Of a stretch of DNA of 64,000 nucleotides, positions 28,224 through 36,459 are shown piece by piece. The stretch covers positions 62,001 to 126,000 of the forward strand of contig JAJTHB010000020.1 of the NCBI GenBank assembly GCA_021299465.1, in the 5' to 3' direction. The notes under the pieces were generated by a model that did not search any database, was not told the origin of the DNA, and was given only the letters and a program-made list of their open reading frames with translations. Position 1 is the stretch's first letter. Each line of letters opens with the position of its first letter. The translations under genes and the position numbers were made by a program. The stretch is from Rickettsiales bacterium (GTDB taxonomy: Bacteria; Pseudomonadota; Alphaproteobacteria; Rickettsiales; SXRF01).

Positions 28224-28610
28224 TTAGAATTCACCGAGCACGCTAACCAGCTTGGTTTTGAGCGTCTCTGCATTAAATGGTTTCACGATGTAGTTGCTGA
28301 CACCGGCTTGCTTGGCTGCAATCACGTTTTCTGGCTTACTTTCTGCCGTCACCATAATGAATGGCAGCATCTTGAGTTTCTCATCCGCACGAACATGCTT
28401 GAGTAAATCCATGCCACTCATTGGTTCCATATTCCAATCGGAGATCACCATACCATATGGTTTTTCACGAAGCTTCTGAAGCGCTTCAGTACCATCAGCC
28501 GCCTCTTCTGTGTTATCGAAGCCGAGCTGCTTGAGTAAATTACGTACGATACGTCGCATAGTGTTATAGTCATCAACGACTAAGATGAGCATGGATTTAT
28601 CAACAGGCAT
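28224..28610 (-). CDS. cheY: Chemotaxis response regulator CheY
   Basis: 128 residues, a single receiver domain with no output domain. Acidic pair Asp13-Asp14, phospho-acceptor Asp58 (VISDWNM), the Thr of MVTAES and the Lys of YIVKPF are all in place. [14 protein letters not shown] is typical of flagellar-motor CheY. Adjacent to cheZ; no cheA, cheW or flagellar gene is in the window. Confidence 0.94.
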   Translation of the reverse strand: MPVDKSMLILVVDDYNTMRRIVRNLLKQLGFDNTEEAADGTEALQKLREKPYGMVISDWNMEPMSGMDLLKHVRADEKLKMLPFIMVTAESKPENVIAAKQAGVSNYIVKPFNAETLKTKLVSVLGEF

Positions 28611-28743
28611 ATAAACTCTTAAAGAAATGTTTGGTAATCCAGTTAAACTACAGCAACTTTTTTAAGATAGGGTTAAGCCGGATCGTGCCAAACTTAATCA
28701 AACATTAAGCCAGACGCTTGAAAACCAGGCTGTGTCTGGCTAT

Positions 28744-29670
28744 ATGAGATCCATGTTTAAGACAGCACTGCTTTTATCCTTTATTACGGCGCTTTTCGTT
28801 GGCGTTGGTGCGATGATTGGTGGCACCAGCGGCATGATGATGGCACTCATGTTTGCAGTCATCACCAATACAATCTCTTACTGGTTTTCCGATTCGATTG
28901 TCTTGAAGATGTATCGCGCTCGCCCGATTGATCTGACGGCAAATCGTGAGCTATATGGCATGATTCAAGAGCTTGCTCATCGCGCTGAAATACCGATGCC
29001 CAAAGCTTATCTCATTGACTCCGAACAGCCCAATGCTTTTGCTACCGGCCGCAGCCCTGCCCACGGCGCTGTTGCTATCACCACCGGACTTGTCCGCGCA
29101 CTTAACCAGCGTGAGTTAGCGGGTGTGATCGCACATGAGCTGGCGCACATTAAAAATCGAGACACGCTGACCATGACAGTGACCGCAACGATTGCCGGTG
29201 CGATTAGTACGCTGGCGAATTTCGCTATGTTTTTTGGTGGCCGTGGCAGCAGCGATGGTGGGCGCAGCAGCCCACTGGCAGTAATTGCCATTGCACTGCT
29301 TGCTCCTTTCGCGGCCATGCTCGTCCAAATGGCGATTTCACGCACCCGCGAATACAGCGCAGATGCAACCGGCGCGGCCATCGCGCGCGATCCTTTGGCG
29401 CTAGCCTCGGCACTGGCAAAAATTCAAAATGGCGCGGGACGTATTGATAACATTCCAGCCGAGAGAAACCCGGCCACAGCGCATATGTTCATCATCAATC
29501 CATTGCATGCTTACAAAGTTGACAATCTGTTTTCGACCCACCCAAGCACAACCAACCGCATCGAAGCCCTGCAGGCAATGGCCACTGATTATCCTTCGGC
29601 GCCAGCAGTCAATGAAGAAGGCGCGAATGAAGCCACCAAGCCAGTCAAGCGTGGCAGTTTTAACTTTTAA
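28744..29670 (+). CDS. htpX: Membrane zinc metalloprotease HtpX
   Basis: Inner-membrane M48 protease that degrades misfolded membrane proteins alongside FtsH. 308 residues from the ATG at 28744, matching the family start ([13 protein letters not shown]); a GTG at 28732 is possible. HELAH at 131-135 with a downstream Glu ([13 protein letters not shown]) forms the zinc site. Two N-terminal and two central membrane segments flank it. Divergent from cheY and followed by a terminator. Confidence 0.95.
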   Translation: MRSMFKTALLLSFITALFVGVGAMIGGTSGMMMALMFAVITNTISYWFSDSIVLKMYRARPIDLTANRELYGMIQELAHRAEIPMPKAYLIDSEQPNAFATGRSPAHGAVAITTGLVRALNQRELAGVIAHELAHIKNRDTLTMTVTATIAGAISTLANFAMFFGGRGSSDGGRSSPLAVIAIALLAPFAAMLVQMAISRTREYSADATGAAIARDPLALASALAKIQNGAGRIDNIPAERNPATAHMFIINPLHAYKVDNLFSTHPSTTNRIEALQAMATDYPSAPAVNEEGANEATKPVKRGSFNF

Positions 29671-29723
29671 CCACCAGACTAAGCGGCAGTAACGCCGTCA
29701 ACAAAAAAACTGGACATAGAAAA

Positions 29724-29771
29724 TAAAAAAAGCTTGACCATCTTTGCCCTTGAAGCGCGGGTCAAGTTTTT
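29724..29771 (+). terminator. Rho-independent terminator of htpX
   Basis: CTTGACC (29733-29739) pairs with GGTCAAG (29760-29766), extended by an A-run before and a T-run after. It sits 54 bases past the htpX stop. Confidence 0.75.
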
Positions 29772-29779
29772 CTTATAAT
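29750..29779 (+). promoter_or_regulatory. Candidate promoter of the YdcH-like gene
   Basis: TTGAAG (29750-29755), an 18-base spacer and a perfect TATAAT (29774-29779), 76 bases before the ATG at 29856. It overlaps the end of the htpX terminator. By-eye prediction. Confidence 0.45.
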
Positions 29780-29855
29780 CATAGGCGTTGTATTGTTGTT
29801 TTGTGTTCCACATGTTGCGATAGGGCAACATTAAGCTAGAAAGGTTCACGTTATC

Positions 29856-30053
29856 ATGTCTGTTCATGCCCATATTGATTCCCTCGCCGAAAAACGCTCA
29901 CAGATTAAGGAGCAAATTGCAAAAGAGTCTGCGCGTCCTGCGCCCGACTTCCGCGTAATCACTGATTTGAAAAAGCAAAATCTGGCGCTTAAAGAGGATA
30001 TGCAGCGCTTACTTGCCGCCCTTTCAGACAGCCCCCAAGAAGCTTCTTCTTAA
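29856..30053 (+). CDS. YdcH family (DUF465) small coiled-coil protein
   Basis: 65 residues, almost wholly helical and charged. MSVHAHIDSLAEKRSQIKEQI and the DLKKQNLALKEDMQRL segment match the short YdcH/DUF465 proteins common in alphaproteobacteria. Function is not known; they are small, abundant and often monocistronic. This copy has a candidate promoter upstream and a strong terminator 29 bases after its stop, so it is expressed as its own unit. Confidence 0.85.
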   Translation: MSVHAHIDSLAEKRSQIKEQIAKESARPAPDFRVITDLKKQNLALKEDMQRLLAALSDSPQEASS

Positions 30054-30081
30054 ACCAAACGCTTGACCGCTCCATAGGTTC

Positions 30082-30114
30082 AAAAAACCCGAAACAGCCT
30101 GTTTCGGGTTTTTT
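30082..30114 (+). terminator. Rho-independent terminator of the YdcH-like gene
   Basis: Perfect 15-bp stem (30082-30096 with 30100-30114), loop GCC, with a TTTTTT run forming the 3' arm. CCCGAAACA/TGTTTCGGG core. The symmetric A and T runs let it act on both strands. Confidence 0.93.
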
Positions 30115-30176
30115 GTTGTGATTAAGCTTGCCAGGATATTACCTTATTTTTAACGATTTTAGCCTATGTCTTGGAC

Positions 30177-31874
30177 ATGCTAATGGTCTTGCTAAAAAGA
30201 ACGTCACATCTTCAGCTGCTGCTATTCTGCAGCCTTGGTTCGTCTTTCGCGCAGGCACAGCAAACCATAATTCCCTCATCTGCTGATCCGGTAAAGGCAG
30301 CCGAACGTTTTCAGGATAATCCCTTTGGCAACGACAATGCCGATCCTTTGTCGTTTGAAAAAAAGGAAAGTGATTCAGCGCCTGGTGAATCGGGTCGCTT
30401 TGTTCTGGGAGGCGTTAAAATTCAGGGCATGACGACCTATAAACCTGAGCAATTCACTTCCGTCTATCAAGCCATGCTCGGCAAAAGCATCGGGAAAGAG
30501 GATGTTGACCAGATCGCAGCTTCGATTGGCCAGCACTATAGAGATAATGGTTATGCGCTCGCGGTTGCTTACCCACCCGAACAACGGTTGGTTGATGGCA
30601 GCACACTGGTAATTCAGGTCGACGAGGGGCGAATCGGCGCGGTGACGTTTCAGGGCGAAACCCCTTCAGATAACATTCACCAGTTTTTAAAGCGCCATAT
30701 TGAGAATATTCGTAGCGAGGTGCCGCTGCGTAGTGAAACGCTCGAGCGCCAACTGCTTTTAATCAACGATTTGCCGGGCAATGTGGCACGCACCGTACTC
30801 AGGCCAAGCGCAACTGATCCGGGCGCAACTGACCTCGTGATTTATTACGTACACAAACCCTATGATGCGATGCTGGCAAGCGATAACCGTGGCTCACGCT
30901 TTCTTGGACCATGGCAGCACACGGTGATCTTGGCAGGCAATTCTGCCATGGGCATGGATGAACGCATAAGCCTTCGTGGCATCACCTCAAGCCCTAGCGA
31001 CGAACTTCGCTATGCTGATCTGCAATATCTTCAGCCGCTCAATAGCAAAGGCACCAAACTTTTGGTGTTAGCATCACACTCCAAAACCAAGCCAGGTGAA
31101 TCCCTGAAAGCGCTTAATGTGCAGAGTGACTCTAATTTTGTTCAGGTTAAAGCCATCCACCCTTACCTTCGCAGCCGCACAAAAAATGCCTACATCCGAG
31201 GTAGCGCGGACCTTCGCAATACCATCACCGATTTTGGTACAACAAACTTTACGGATGATCGAGTTCGTAGCGTCAGATTGGGCGGCAGCGTGGATCGCTC
31301 AAGCGATAAATCCGCGACACTCGTTGACTCTGAAATCAGCCATGGCATTGATGGGCTGGGCGCAACAGATGACGGGTTGGGTCGCAGCACCCAGAACGGC
31401 GAGCATAACTACACCAAAATCAACATCGATTTATCCCATAGCCATTTGCTATTTCAGAATACCTCAGTTTTACTAACTGGCTCGGGCCAATACGCATTCA
31501 ACAGCCTGCTCTCCTCTGAACAATTTGTCTTAGGTGGCCCTGTTTACGGAACAGCCTATGACCCCGGTGAAATAAGTGGTGATCACGGCATCGCGGGCAA
31601 GACCGAGCTTCGCTACGGCGAAACACTTGGTGACACACTGGTTCATTCATATCAGTTTTATAGTTACTACGATATTGGCGCTATATGGCGCAGAAAGACT
31701 ATTGGCAACGTACCGTCACGCGAAAGTCTTGCGTCTTCCGGCATAGGATTAAGGATTGGTCTGGGAGAGAAAATATCAACCAATCTTGAATATTCCATGC
31801 CATTGACACGTGATCTTGACTCAGATCGAGACAATAAGGGGCGCATTTACGGTGGTCTGACTTATCGCCATTAA
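30177..31874 (+). CDS. TpsB-type outer membrane transporter (ShlB/FhaC/HecB family)
   Basis: 565 residues from ATG 30177 (TTG 30171 and ATG 30183 are alternatives). Signal peptide ending FAQAQQ, a Pro/Asp-rich N-terminal linker, a POTRA_2 domain (about 75-155, FVLGGVKIQGMTTY ... GSTLVIQVDEGRIG), a second POTRA (about 155-225) and a 16-strand-type barrel. In two-partner secretion these proteins export a large TpsA adhesin or hemolysin. No TpsA gene is next to it, so it is an orphan or serves a distant partner. The loop usually carrying VRGF reads LGGPVYGTAY, a departure from the family. The C-terminal residue is His rather than Phe. Confidence 0.85.
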   Translation: MLMVLLKRTSHLQLLLFCSLGSSFAQAQQTIIPSSADPVKAAERFQDNPFGNDNADPLSFEKKESDSAPGESGRFVLGGVKIQGMTTYKPEQFTSVYQAMLGKSIGKEDVDQIAASIGQHYRDNGYALAVAYPPEQRLVDGSTLVIQVDEGRIGAVTFQGETPSDNIHQFLKRHIENIRSEVPLRSETLERQLLLINDLPGNVARTVLRPSATDPGATDLVIYYVHKPYDAMLASDNRGSRFLGPWQHTVILAGNSAMGMDERISLRGITSSPSDELRYADLQYLQPLNSKGTKLLVLASHSKTKPGESLKALNVQSDSNFVQVKAIHPYLRSRTKNAYIRGSADLRNTITDFGTTNFTDDRVRSVRLGGSVDRSSDKSATLVDSEISHGIDGLGATDDGLGRSTQNGEHNYTKINIDLSHSHLLFQNTSVLLTGSGQYAFNSLLSSEQFVLGGPVYGTAYDPGEISGDHGIAGKTELRYGETLGDTLVHSYQFYSYYDIGAIWRRKTIGNVPSRESLASSGIGLRIGLGEKISTNLEYSMPLTRDLDSDRDNKGRIYGGLTYRH

Positions 31875-31909
31875 ATGAGCGTTAAAACGATTCGGTTTAT
31901 AATGACCGC

Positions 31910-32932
31910 ATGATTTCTAACGTCTCTAAGTTCTATTGGCTAGCCGCGTTACCCCTCACGATACCAACCCTATCACTGCTGAGCGACCGGCATTGGCTAT
32001 CCATCCCGTTGGCGGTGCTGACATCAATCGTCGTTGCTATCGTGATCCGTCGTTTGCTTCACAGGCAGAAACATACAGCCACAAATTTTCAGGCTATTCG
32101 CATACAAACCAGTAGTGCCTATAGCCAGCTTGTAGCAACGGCAAAACAGCATAGCTATGAATCTCGGCAACTGGACAAACGCAGCGATGAGCTCACGGAT
32201 AGTGTCATCCAAAGCGCAGCCTGCACGCATGAAGCACAAGCCGTACTGAGAGGAACCAGCGATCGCTTTAGCGCGATTATCGAAACTTCTGCGCGGCTTC
32301 GTCATGTCATTACCTCGCTGGAAGATCATAACAGCCAGGCGGAAAATGCTACCCGAAATATGCTAAAGCAATTACTGGATTTCAATGATGTTGCACGCAC
32401 CATGGGTGATACAAGCAAGCATATGTCAGAAGCGCTGGATTTCATCACCTCTATCACCGAGAAGATTGACCTGCTCGCGCTCAATGCCACTATTGAAGCA
32501 GCACACGCCGGCGAAGCAGGCAAAGGATTCCTCGTCGTTGCCAGCGAGATTAAACAACTGGCGGAAGCGACCAGACGCTCAGCCACCAACATCGAACAGC
32601 ATATTCAGGCGTTGCATCAGGCTGCGGGTAAAGCAGAATCAGTTGTAACTGAGGCTAGCGCCATGGCAGCAAAGGCACATGAACTTACCGAAAAATCACT
32701 CAGCAGCCTTAAGGAACAAAAAGAAGTGACGAGTTATATTGAGCAGGATATTCGCGATGCCAATGAGCGTGCCAATACCATTGTAGGCATGGTAACGCAG
32801 ATCGCGGAGGCAACCGCGCGCAGCAATGCCGATACGATCGAACTGCGCGCTGCCGTAAGCCGCTTGCATCAATTAAGTATGAGCCTCGAGAAGGAATTAA
32901 AAGAACAAAACCAGTGGCTCCAGGCCGCCTAA
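31910..32932 (+). CDS. Methyl-accepting chemotaxis protein without a sensor domain
   Basis: 340 residues. Two closely spaced membrane segments (about 7-22 and 30-48) leave only a few residues outside, with no periplasmic ligand domain and no clear HAMP. The cytoplasmic coiled coil has the highly conserved hairpin tip [20 protein letters not shown] that contacts CheA and CheW. It could sense membrane state or signal through other receptors. With cheY and cheZ nearby, it supports a working chemotaxis pathway whose kinase is encoded elsewhere. Confidence 0.9.
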   Translation: MISNVSKFYWLAALPLTIPTLSLLSDRHWLSIPLAVLTSIVVAIVIRRLLHRQKHTATNFQAIRIQTSSAYSQLVATAKQHSYESRQLDKRSDELTDSVIQSAACTHEAQAVLRGTSDRFSAIIETSARLRHVITSLEDHNSQAENATRNMLKQLLDFNDVARTMGDTSKHMSEALDFITSITEKIDLLALNATIEAAHAGEAGKGFLVVASEIKQLAEATRRSATNIEQHIQALHQAAGKAESVVTEASAMAAKAHELTEKSLSSLKEQKEVTSYIEQDIRDANERANTIVGMVTQIAEATARSNADTIELRAAVSRLHQLSMSLEKELKEQNQWLQAA

Positions 32933-32951
32933 CCCAAAAAACGATTGTACG

Positions 32952-32996
32952 ATGGTGCCGCCTACAGGAGTCGAACCTACGACCTACGCATTACGA
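32952..32996 (-). other. 3' half of tRNA-Thr: attachment-site copy (att)
   Basis: 45 bp identical, except for two bases, to 34367-34411, the part of the intact tRNA-Thr from the anticodon to the CCA end. Same orientation as the intact gene. There is no 5' half, so it cannot make a tRNA. This is the footprint left when an element integrates into a tRNA 3' end. Confidence 0.88.
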
Positions 32997-33117
32997 GAGG
33001 GCATCGTCTGTAATGCTAATAACAACAAACTATTGCAAAGTTTTACACGTTCAAACTGTTGCGACAAGATAAAGCCCATTTCCCTTTGCAGGGAATTGTA
33101 CCTTTTTGCCGCACTAT

Positions 33118-33138
33118 TGCTGACACTGTGCTGACACG
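33118..33138. repeat. Island inner repeat, left copy (GCTGACAC x2)
   Basis: 21 bp containing GCTGACAC twice, 11 bases apart. Matches 34283-34303 in the same orientation with two mismatches. Lies 122 bases inside the left att copy. May be an integrase arm-type binding site; this is inferred. Confidence 0.6.
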
Positions 33139-33157
33139 GAAATGAAAAAAATACAGA

Positions 33158-34195
33158 CTATTTTCGGGCGGATGGCCCAGGAATGGTTTCTATTACTCGC
33201 TCCAAAAAACCAAGCGCTCTGTTTACTCCTCTTTTATTTCTCGCGTGGCCTTTTGTATGGCCGTTTTCCAAATGTCCAGTTTCGGATTTAATACGAGTTC
33301 TATCAAATGCCTTATACTGGAGCGCTTCATCTGGAGTGTCTCCGGTAACATCAATTCCTCGTTTTTGTCTTGCCCGATCATAAGCCACCTCATCAATAAC
33401 AGATAGATTTCCATCAACAGCTAAAGCCATTAGCGAAGGCTTTTCCGCATTGTTATTCACCCTGCATGCAACATCGAATTGTTTTGCATATTCCGGCCAA
33501 TACTCTTCAAATCCTCGATGCCGTCCAAGCCCGTCTAGAGGGAAAAACCGCTTACTCGTTCTTTTAAGTCGCTCCTCGCCTCTGGCAAAGAAAGTAGGAA
33601 CATCTATATCGGGAGCTATAAGCAACGTTTCATAGCCTTGAGCTTTTGCTGCTTCTAAATTCTGTTCAACAACCTCAGGATGATCCATGTGGGATTCAAC
33701 AATGATGGGATATCCTTCACGGCTGAATTTTTCTATTGCTAGCTGAGTAATTTTGGCCACTTCGTCTATAACAAAATTGTAACTATGTTGCCTTAACCTC
33801 GCCACTTCGTAATCATTTAAGTGTAGCTCTTCGATAATCTCTTTTTCGTAGGGAATATTCCGCAGCATGGAATATTCAGGTATAGCCGCTCTGATCTGCT
33901 CGGGGGTAATCTTAACGCTTACCCTCTCTAATTCCGGCTGTTGCATCAACAGGTGATTGATTGTTGATTTACCAGACAGGGGGCCTCCTCCGATAAATAT
34001 AAGAAGGCAATGATAAGGATTCGGCTCTTTTGATGATGGACGTAATGATTCGACAACCGATGCAACGCGATTTTTCAGGTCACGCCTTTCCACATCGGTC
34101 CATACATCAAGATCGGCAATGTTATCGCTGTGAAGGATCTCTCCATCTAGCCATGCCCGAATCAACTGCTTCTTTCTTTGTTTAGAGTATTCCAT
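33158..34195 (-). CDS. Zeta-toxin-like P-loop kinase
   Basis: 345 residues. The Walker A motif GGGPLSGKST (69-78) is followed by VKITPEQIRAAIPEY, a position where zeta toxins have the substrate-contacting Asp/Arg region, then VIDEVAKITQLAIEKFSREGYPIIVES, typical of zeta/PezT folds. Zeta toxins phosphorylate UDP-GlcNAc and block cell-wall synthesis, but distant relatives may have other substrates. Residues beyond about 250 are a basic tail of unknown role. No epsilon-type antitoxin gene is seen beside it, so it may be an orphan kinase rather than an active toxin. It is the only gene in the tRNA-flanked island. Confidence 0.75.
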   Translation of the reverse strand: MEYSKQRKKQLIRAWLDGEILHSDNIADLDVWTDVERRDLKNRVASVVESLRPSSKEPNPYHCLLIFIGGGPLSGKSTINHLLMQQPELERVSVKITPEQIRAAIPEYSMLRNIPYEKEIIEELHLNDYEVARLRQHSYNFVIDEVAKITQLAIEKFSREGYPIIVESHMDHPEVVEQNLEAAKAQGYETLLIAPDIDVPTFFARGEERLKRTSKRFFPLDGLGRHRGFEEYWPEYAKQFDVACRVNNNAEKPSLMALAVDGNLSVIDEVAYDRARQKRGIDVTGDTPDEALQYKAFDRTRIKSETGHLENGHTKGHARNKRGVNRALGFLERVIETIPGPSARK

Positions 34196-34282
34196 ATCGG
34201 CATAATTATACGACCATATCTGTAAAATTCATTGAATAAAAGCGACGCTTGTATAACAAAAACGCCCCAAGCTACGCATTAC

Positions 34283-34303
34283 TGCCGACACCGTGCTGAC
34301 ACG
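34283..34303. repeat. Island inner repeat, right copy
   Basis: Matches 33118-33138 with two mismatches and is followed by a similar A-rich stretch. It lies 63 bases inside the right att copy. Confidence 0.6.
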
Positions 34304-34367
34304 AGTAAAATAAAAAAATGGTAGCCTTCATTAAATGAAGCATAAGCTGCTGGATATAAATAGAAAA

Positions 34368-34443
34368 TGGTGCCGTCTACAGGAGTCGAACCTGCGACCT
34401 ACGCATTACGAATGCGCCGCTCTACCAACTGAGCTAAGACGGC
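34368..34443 (-). tRNA. tRNA-Thr(CGT)
   Basis: 76 nt. The acceptor stem GCCGTCT pairs with AGACGGC, followed by ACCA with an encoded CCA. D-loop AGCTCAGTTGGTAGAGC; anticodon loop TTCGTAA gives anticodon CGT, reading ACG; the T-arm contains GGTTCGACTCC. All stems pair. Its 3' half is duplicated at 32952-32996, so the gene served as an integration site and was kept intact. Confidence 0.97.
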
Positions 34444-34516
34444 CGACCGATGGATCAGGGCTGCACTTCTAGCCAAAAATGGCTAGAAGTACAACTTAGA
34501 TTTATTTCATCAGCAA

Positions 34517-34637
34517 GAACTCGCTGCGGTGAGGTAAGCGCGAAGCGATAGAGTGCGAGGAAACGAGTGTACACATTAGTACATGACGTTTACGAGCGAG
34601 ACTCTATCGCAAGCAGATTGCCCACAGCAGCGAGTTC
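34517..34637. repeat. ~120-bp imperfect palindrome, family D, copy 1
   Basis: Arms of about 58 bp starting GAACTCGCTGC and ending GCAGCGAGTTC, closing on a centre with GTACA ... AGTACATGACGTTT. It lies two bases downstream of the stop of the DEAD-box helicase gene (34640-34642). The same sequence, diverged, is at 39712-39836, also directly after a minus-strand stop codon. Confidence 0.85.
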
Positions 34638-34639
34638 TA

Positions 34640-35890
34640 TTAGGCTGCAGATTGTTGAGGCGGACGAGCGCTGCGCTGCCCGCCACGAAACGGACGGCGG
34701 CGGCGATTCTTGCTGCTGCCATTGCTCGGACGGTGATTCGCACCACGATGTTGCTGCGACTGCCCGCCGTGGTTGCCTTGCGGTCCACGCGGTGGATGTT
34801 TTTCATTAGGATTCATGAGCCGCTGAATCGCACGCCATTTGATATCATCAGCGGGCGTGATCAGGTTAAGCGCCGAACCTTCGGCCCCTGCCCTGCCAGT
34901 GCGACCGATGCGATGGATATAATCTTCCGGCGCTTGCGGCAGGTCATAATTGATCACATGCTCGATATGCGGAATATCGAGACCGCGTGCAGCAATATCG
35001 GTTGCAACCAGAATGCGGTATTTATAATCGCGAAACCCGTCGATCACTTTTTCGCGGCGGTTCTGGCGCAGGTCACCGTGGATCGCTTCTACCGTATGTT
35101 TTTCTTTGCGCAGGCGGGTGGCCATTTTTTCAGCGCCCCACTTGGTTTTCACAAACACAATGATCGAGCCGGTGCGAACCGCAAGCTGCTCCTGCAGCAC
35201 GCTGTATTTCGCATCTTCGCGGGTATGAATCACTTCCTGTTTGATTTTTGCAATTGGCGAGGTGGTCGAACCAACCGACACGCGCACAGGATTATTCAGA
35301 TATTTCGACGAAAGCTTCACAATGTTATCAGGAAGCGTGGCCGAGAAAAGAAGCGTCTGGCGCTGCGGCGGCAGGAACTTCACCACGCGTTCAATCTGGG
35401 TTTCAAAGCCCATATCGAGCATGCGATCAGTTTCATCAAGCACAAGGAAATTCGCATCATGCAGCATCAGGCTGCCGCGTTCCAGATGGTCGTTGATACG
35501 CCCTGGCGTGCCAACAATCAGACGCGGACGCGCGCGCAGCTGCTGGATTTGTTTCGGCATCGATTCGCCGCCGATGAGCAGCACGCTTTTAATGGTATTG
35601 TAAGGGCCAGCGGTGAGCTGATCGATCATCTCAATCACCTGCATCGCGAGTTCGCGCGTTGGTGTCATGACGAGCGCACTACCGCGTGGGCTGGCTAGCA
35701 GCTTGGCAACAAGGGGGATGCCAAAGGCGCCGGTTTTGCCGGTGCCGGTTTGGGCAGAGCCTAGAATGTCTTTGCCTTCAAGCGCCGGCGGAATCGCCTG
35801 AGCCTGGATTGGGGTTGGGGTGTTAAAATTGATACGCTTAAGCGCGTCAAGAAGGGGCTGGGGAAGTCCCAGCGAGAGAAAATCGTTCAT
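34640..35890 (-). CDS. DEAD-box RNA helicase (RhlE-like)
   Basis: 416 residues. ATP-dependent remodelling of RNA, often for ribosome assembly or cold growth. Q motif before motif I; AQTGTGKT (46-53) is Walker A; PTREL, TPGR, DETD in place of DEAD, SAT, and the helicase C domain with ARGLDIPHIEHVINYDLP and HRIGRTGRAG are in order. The C-terminal 60 residues are rich in Gly, Gln, Asn, His and Arg, an RNA-binding tail. The AAGGAT ribosome-binding site is upstream. Lies just downstream of a cold-shock protein gene, forming a likely cold-response pair. Confidence 0.93.
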   Translation of the reverse strand: MNDFLSLGLPQPLLDALKRINFNTPTPIQAQAIPPALEGKDILGSAQTGTGKTGAFGIPLVAKLLASPRGSALVMTPTRELAMQVIEMIDQLTAGPYNTIKSVLLIGGESMPKQIQQLRARPRLIVGTPGRINDHLERGSLMLHDANFLVLDETDRMLDMGFETQIERVVKFLPPQRQTLLFSATLPDNIVKLSSKYLNNPVRVSVGSTTSPIAKIKQEVIHTREDAKYSVLQEQLAVRTGSIIVFVKTKWGAEKMATRLRKEKHTVEAIHGDLRQNRREKVIDGFRDYKYRILVATDIAARGLDIPHIEHVINYDLPQAPEDYIHRIGRTGRAGAEGSALNLITPADDIKWRAIQRLMNPNEKHPPRGPQGNHGGQSQQHRGANHRPSNGSSKNRRRRPFRGGQRSARPPQQSAA

Positions 35891-35965
35891 GGCTTATCCT
35901 TTTAGCAGGCAAGCAACATGACCGGCTCGCCTCTTAAATAAAAATTTTATGTTATGATAATTTCG

Positions 35966-35997
35966 CTGCGGCGACTGAGCAAACTCAGCCGCCGCAG
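35966..35997 (-). terminator. Strong hairpin between csp and the helicase gene
   Basis: 14-bp stem (35966-35979 with 35984-35997, one G-T wobble in the RNA, four-base loop), 13 bases after the cold-shock protein stop. No clean U-run follows, so it may slow rather than end transcription, or protect the csp mRNA 3' end. Confidence 0.6.
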
Positions 35998-36009
35998 GTG
36001 AAATAAATA

Positions 36010-36219
36010 TTAAGCTGCTTCGAGCTTAAGATTAGCAGCCGAGGTCTTGCCTTTGTTGGTGGCGAGATCATAGGATACTTTTTGGCCTTCGTTCAGTGAA
36101 GAAAGGCCAGCGCGTTCTACAGCGCTGATATGGACGAACACGTCGCCACCACCTTGATCAGGTTGAATGAAGCCGAAACCTTTGGTTGGGTTAAACCATT
36201 TTACGATACCAGTTGCCAT
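36010..36219 (-). CDS. Cold-shock domain protein (CspA family)
   Basis: 69 residues, a single cold-shock domain. KWFNPTKGFGFI is RNP1 and DVFVHISAVE is RNP2, the two motifs that bind single-stranded RNA or DNA. The C-terminal GQKVSYDLATNKGKTSAANLKL completes the five-stranded barrel. A GGAGAT ribosome-binding site lies eight bases upstream. Acts as an RNA chaperone. Upstream DNA (36220-36459) holds its leader and a 16-bp palindrome, GTGTTTTTAAAAACAC, at about 36343-36358, but no other gene. Confidence 0.95.
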   Translation of the reverse strand: MATGIVKWFNPTKGFGFIQPDQGGGDVFVHISAVERAGLSSLNEGQKVSYDLATNKGKTSAANLKLEAA

Positions 36220-36459
36220 GAGAAAATCTCCTTATTCATAGCGTTGATGCCTGCCCACTTTAGGCAAGCTTGATAAGAGTTCCGTCACCCGAAACCGGGG
36301 CACTCTTACATCAAACGCGAGGAGGAAAAGACCGTAGATCCGATAGTGTTTTTAAAAACACCCTGACCGTTTCCGGGCAGCCAAAACAAGCAACTTAAAT
36401 AAAGAGTAATTCGAAAACTCGAGAGCATTATGCACAAAAATAAAGGGATAGCAAGGATT

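Larger units (their letters stand above)
32952..34411. mobile_element. tRNA-Thr-flanked mini-island carrying a zeta-toxin-like gene
   Basis: About 1.4 kb bounded by the truncated tRNA copy (32952-32996) and the matching part of the intact tRNA (34367-34411) as 45-bp direct repeats. Inside are the zeta-like gene and two inner 21-bp direct repeats. No integrase is present, so it is either the remnant of a larger element or is mobilised in trans. The interior looks more AT-rich than its surroundings. Confidence 0.75.

Noticed and set aside
32952-32996. A second tRNA-Thr gene
   Set aside because: Only the 3' half is present (from the anticodon on). The D-arm and 5' acceptor strand are missing, so it is an attachment-site copy, not a gene.
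34583-35698. 371-codon open frame on the plus strand opposite the DEAD-box helicase
   Set aside because: The minus strand has all helicase motifs in order. The plus-strand product is Arg/His-rich low complexity, typical of a shadow of a GC-rich gene.
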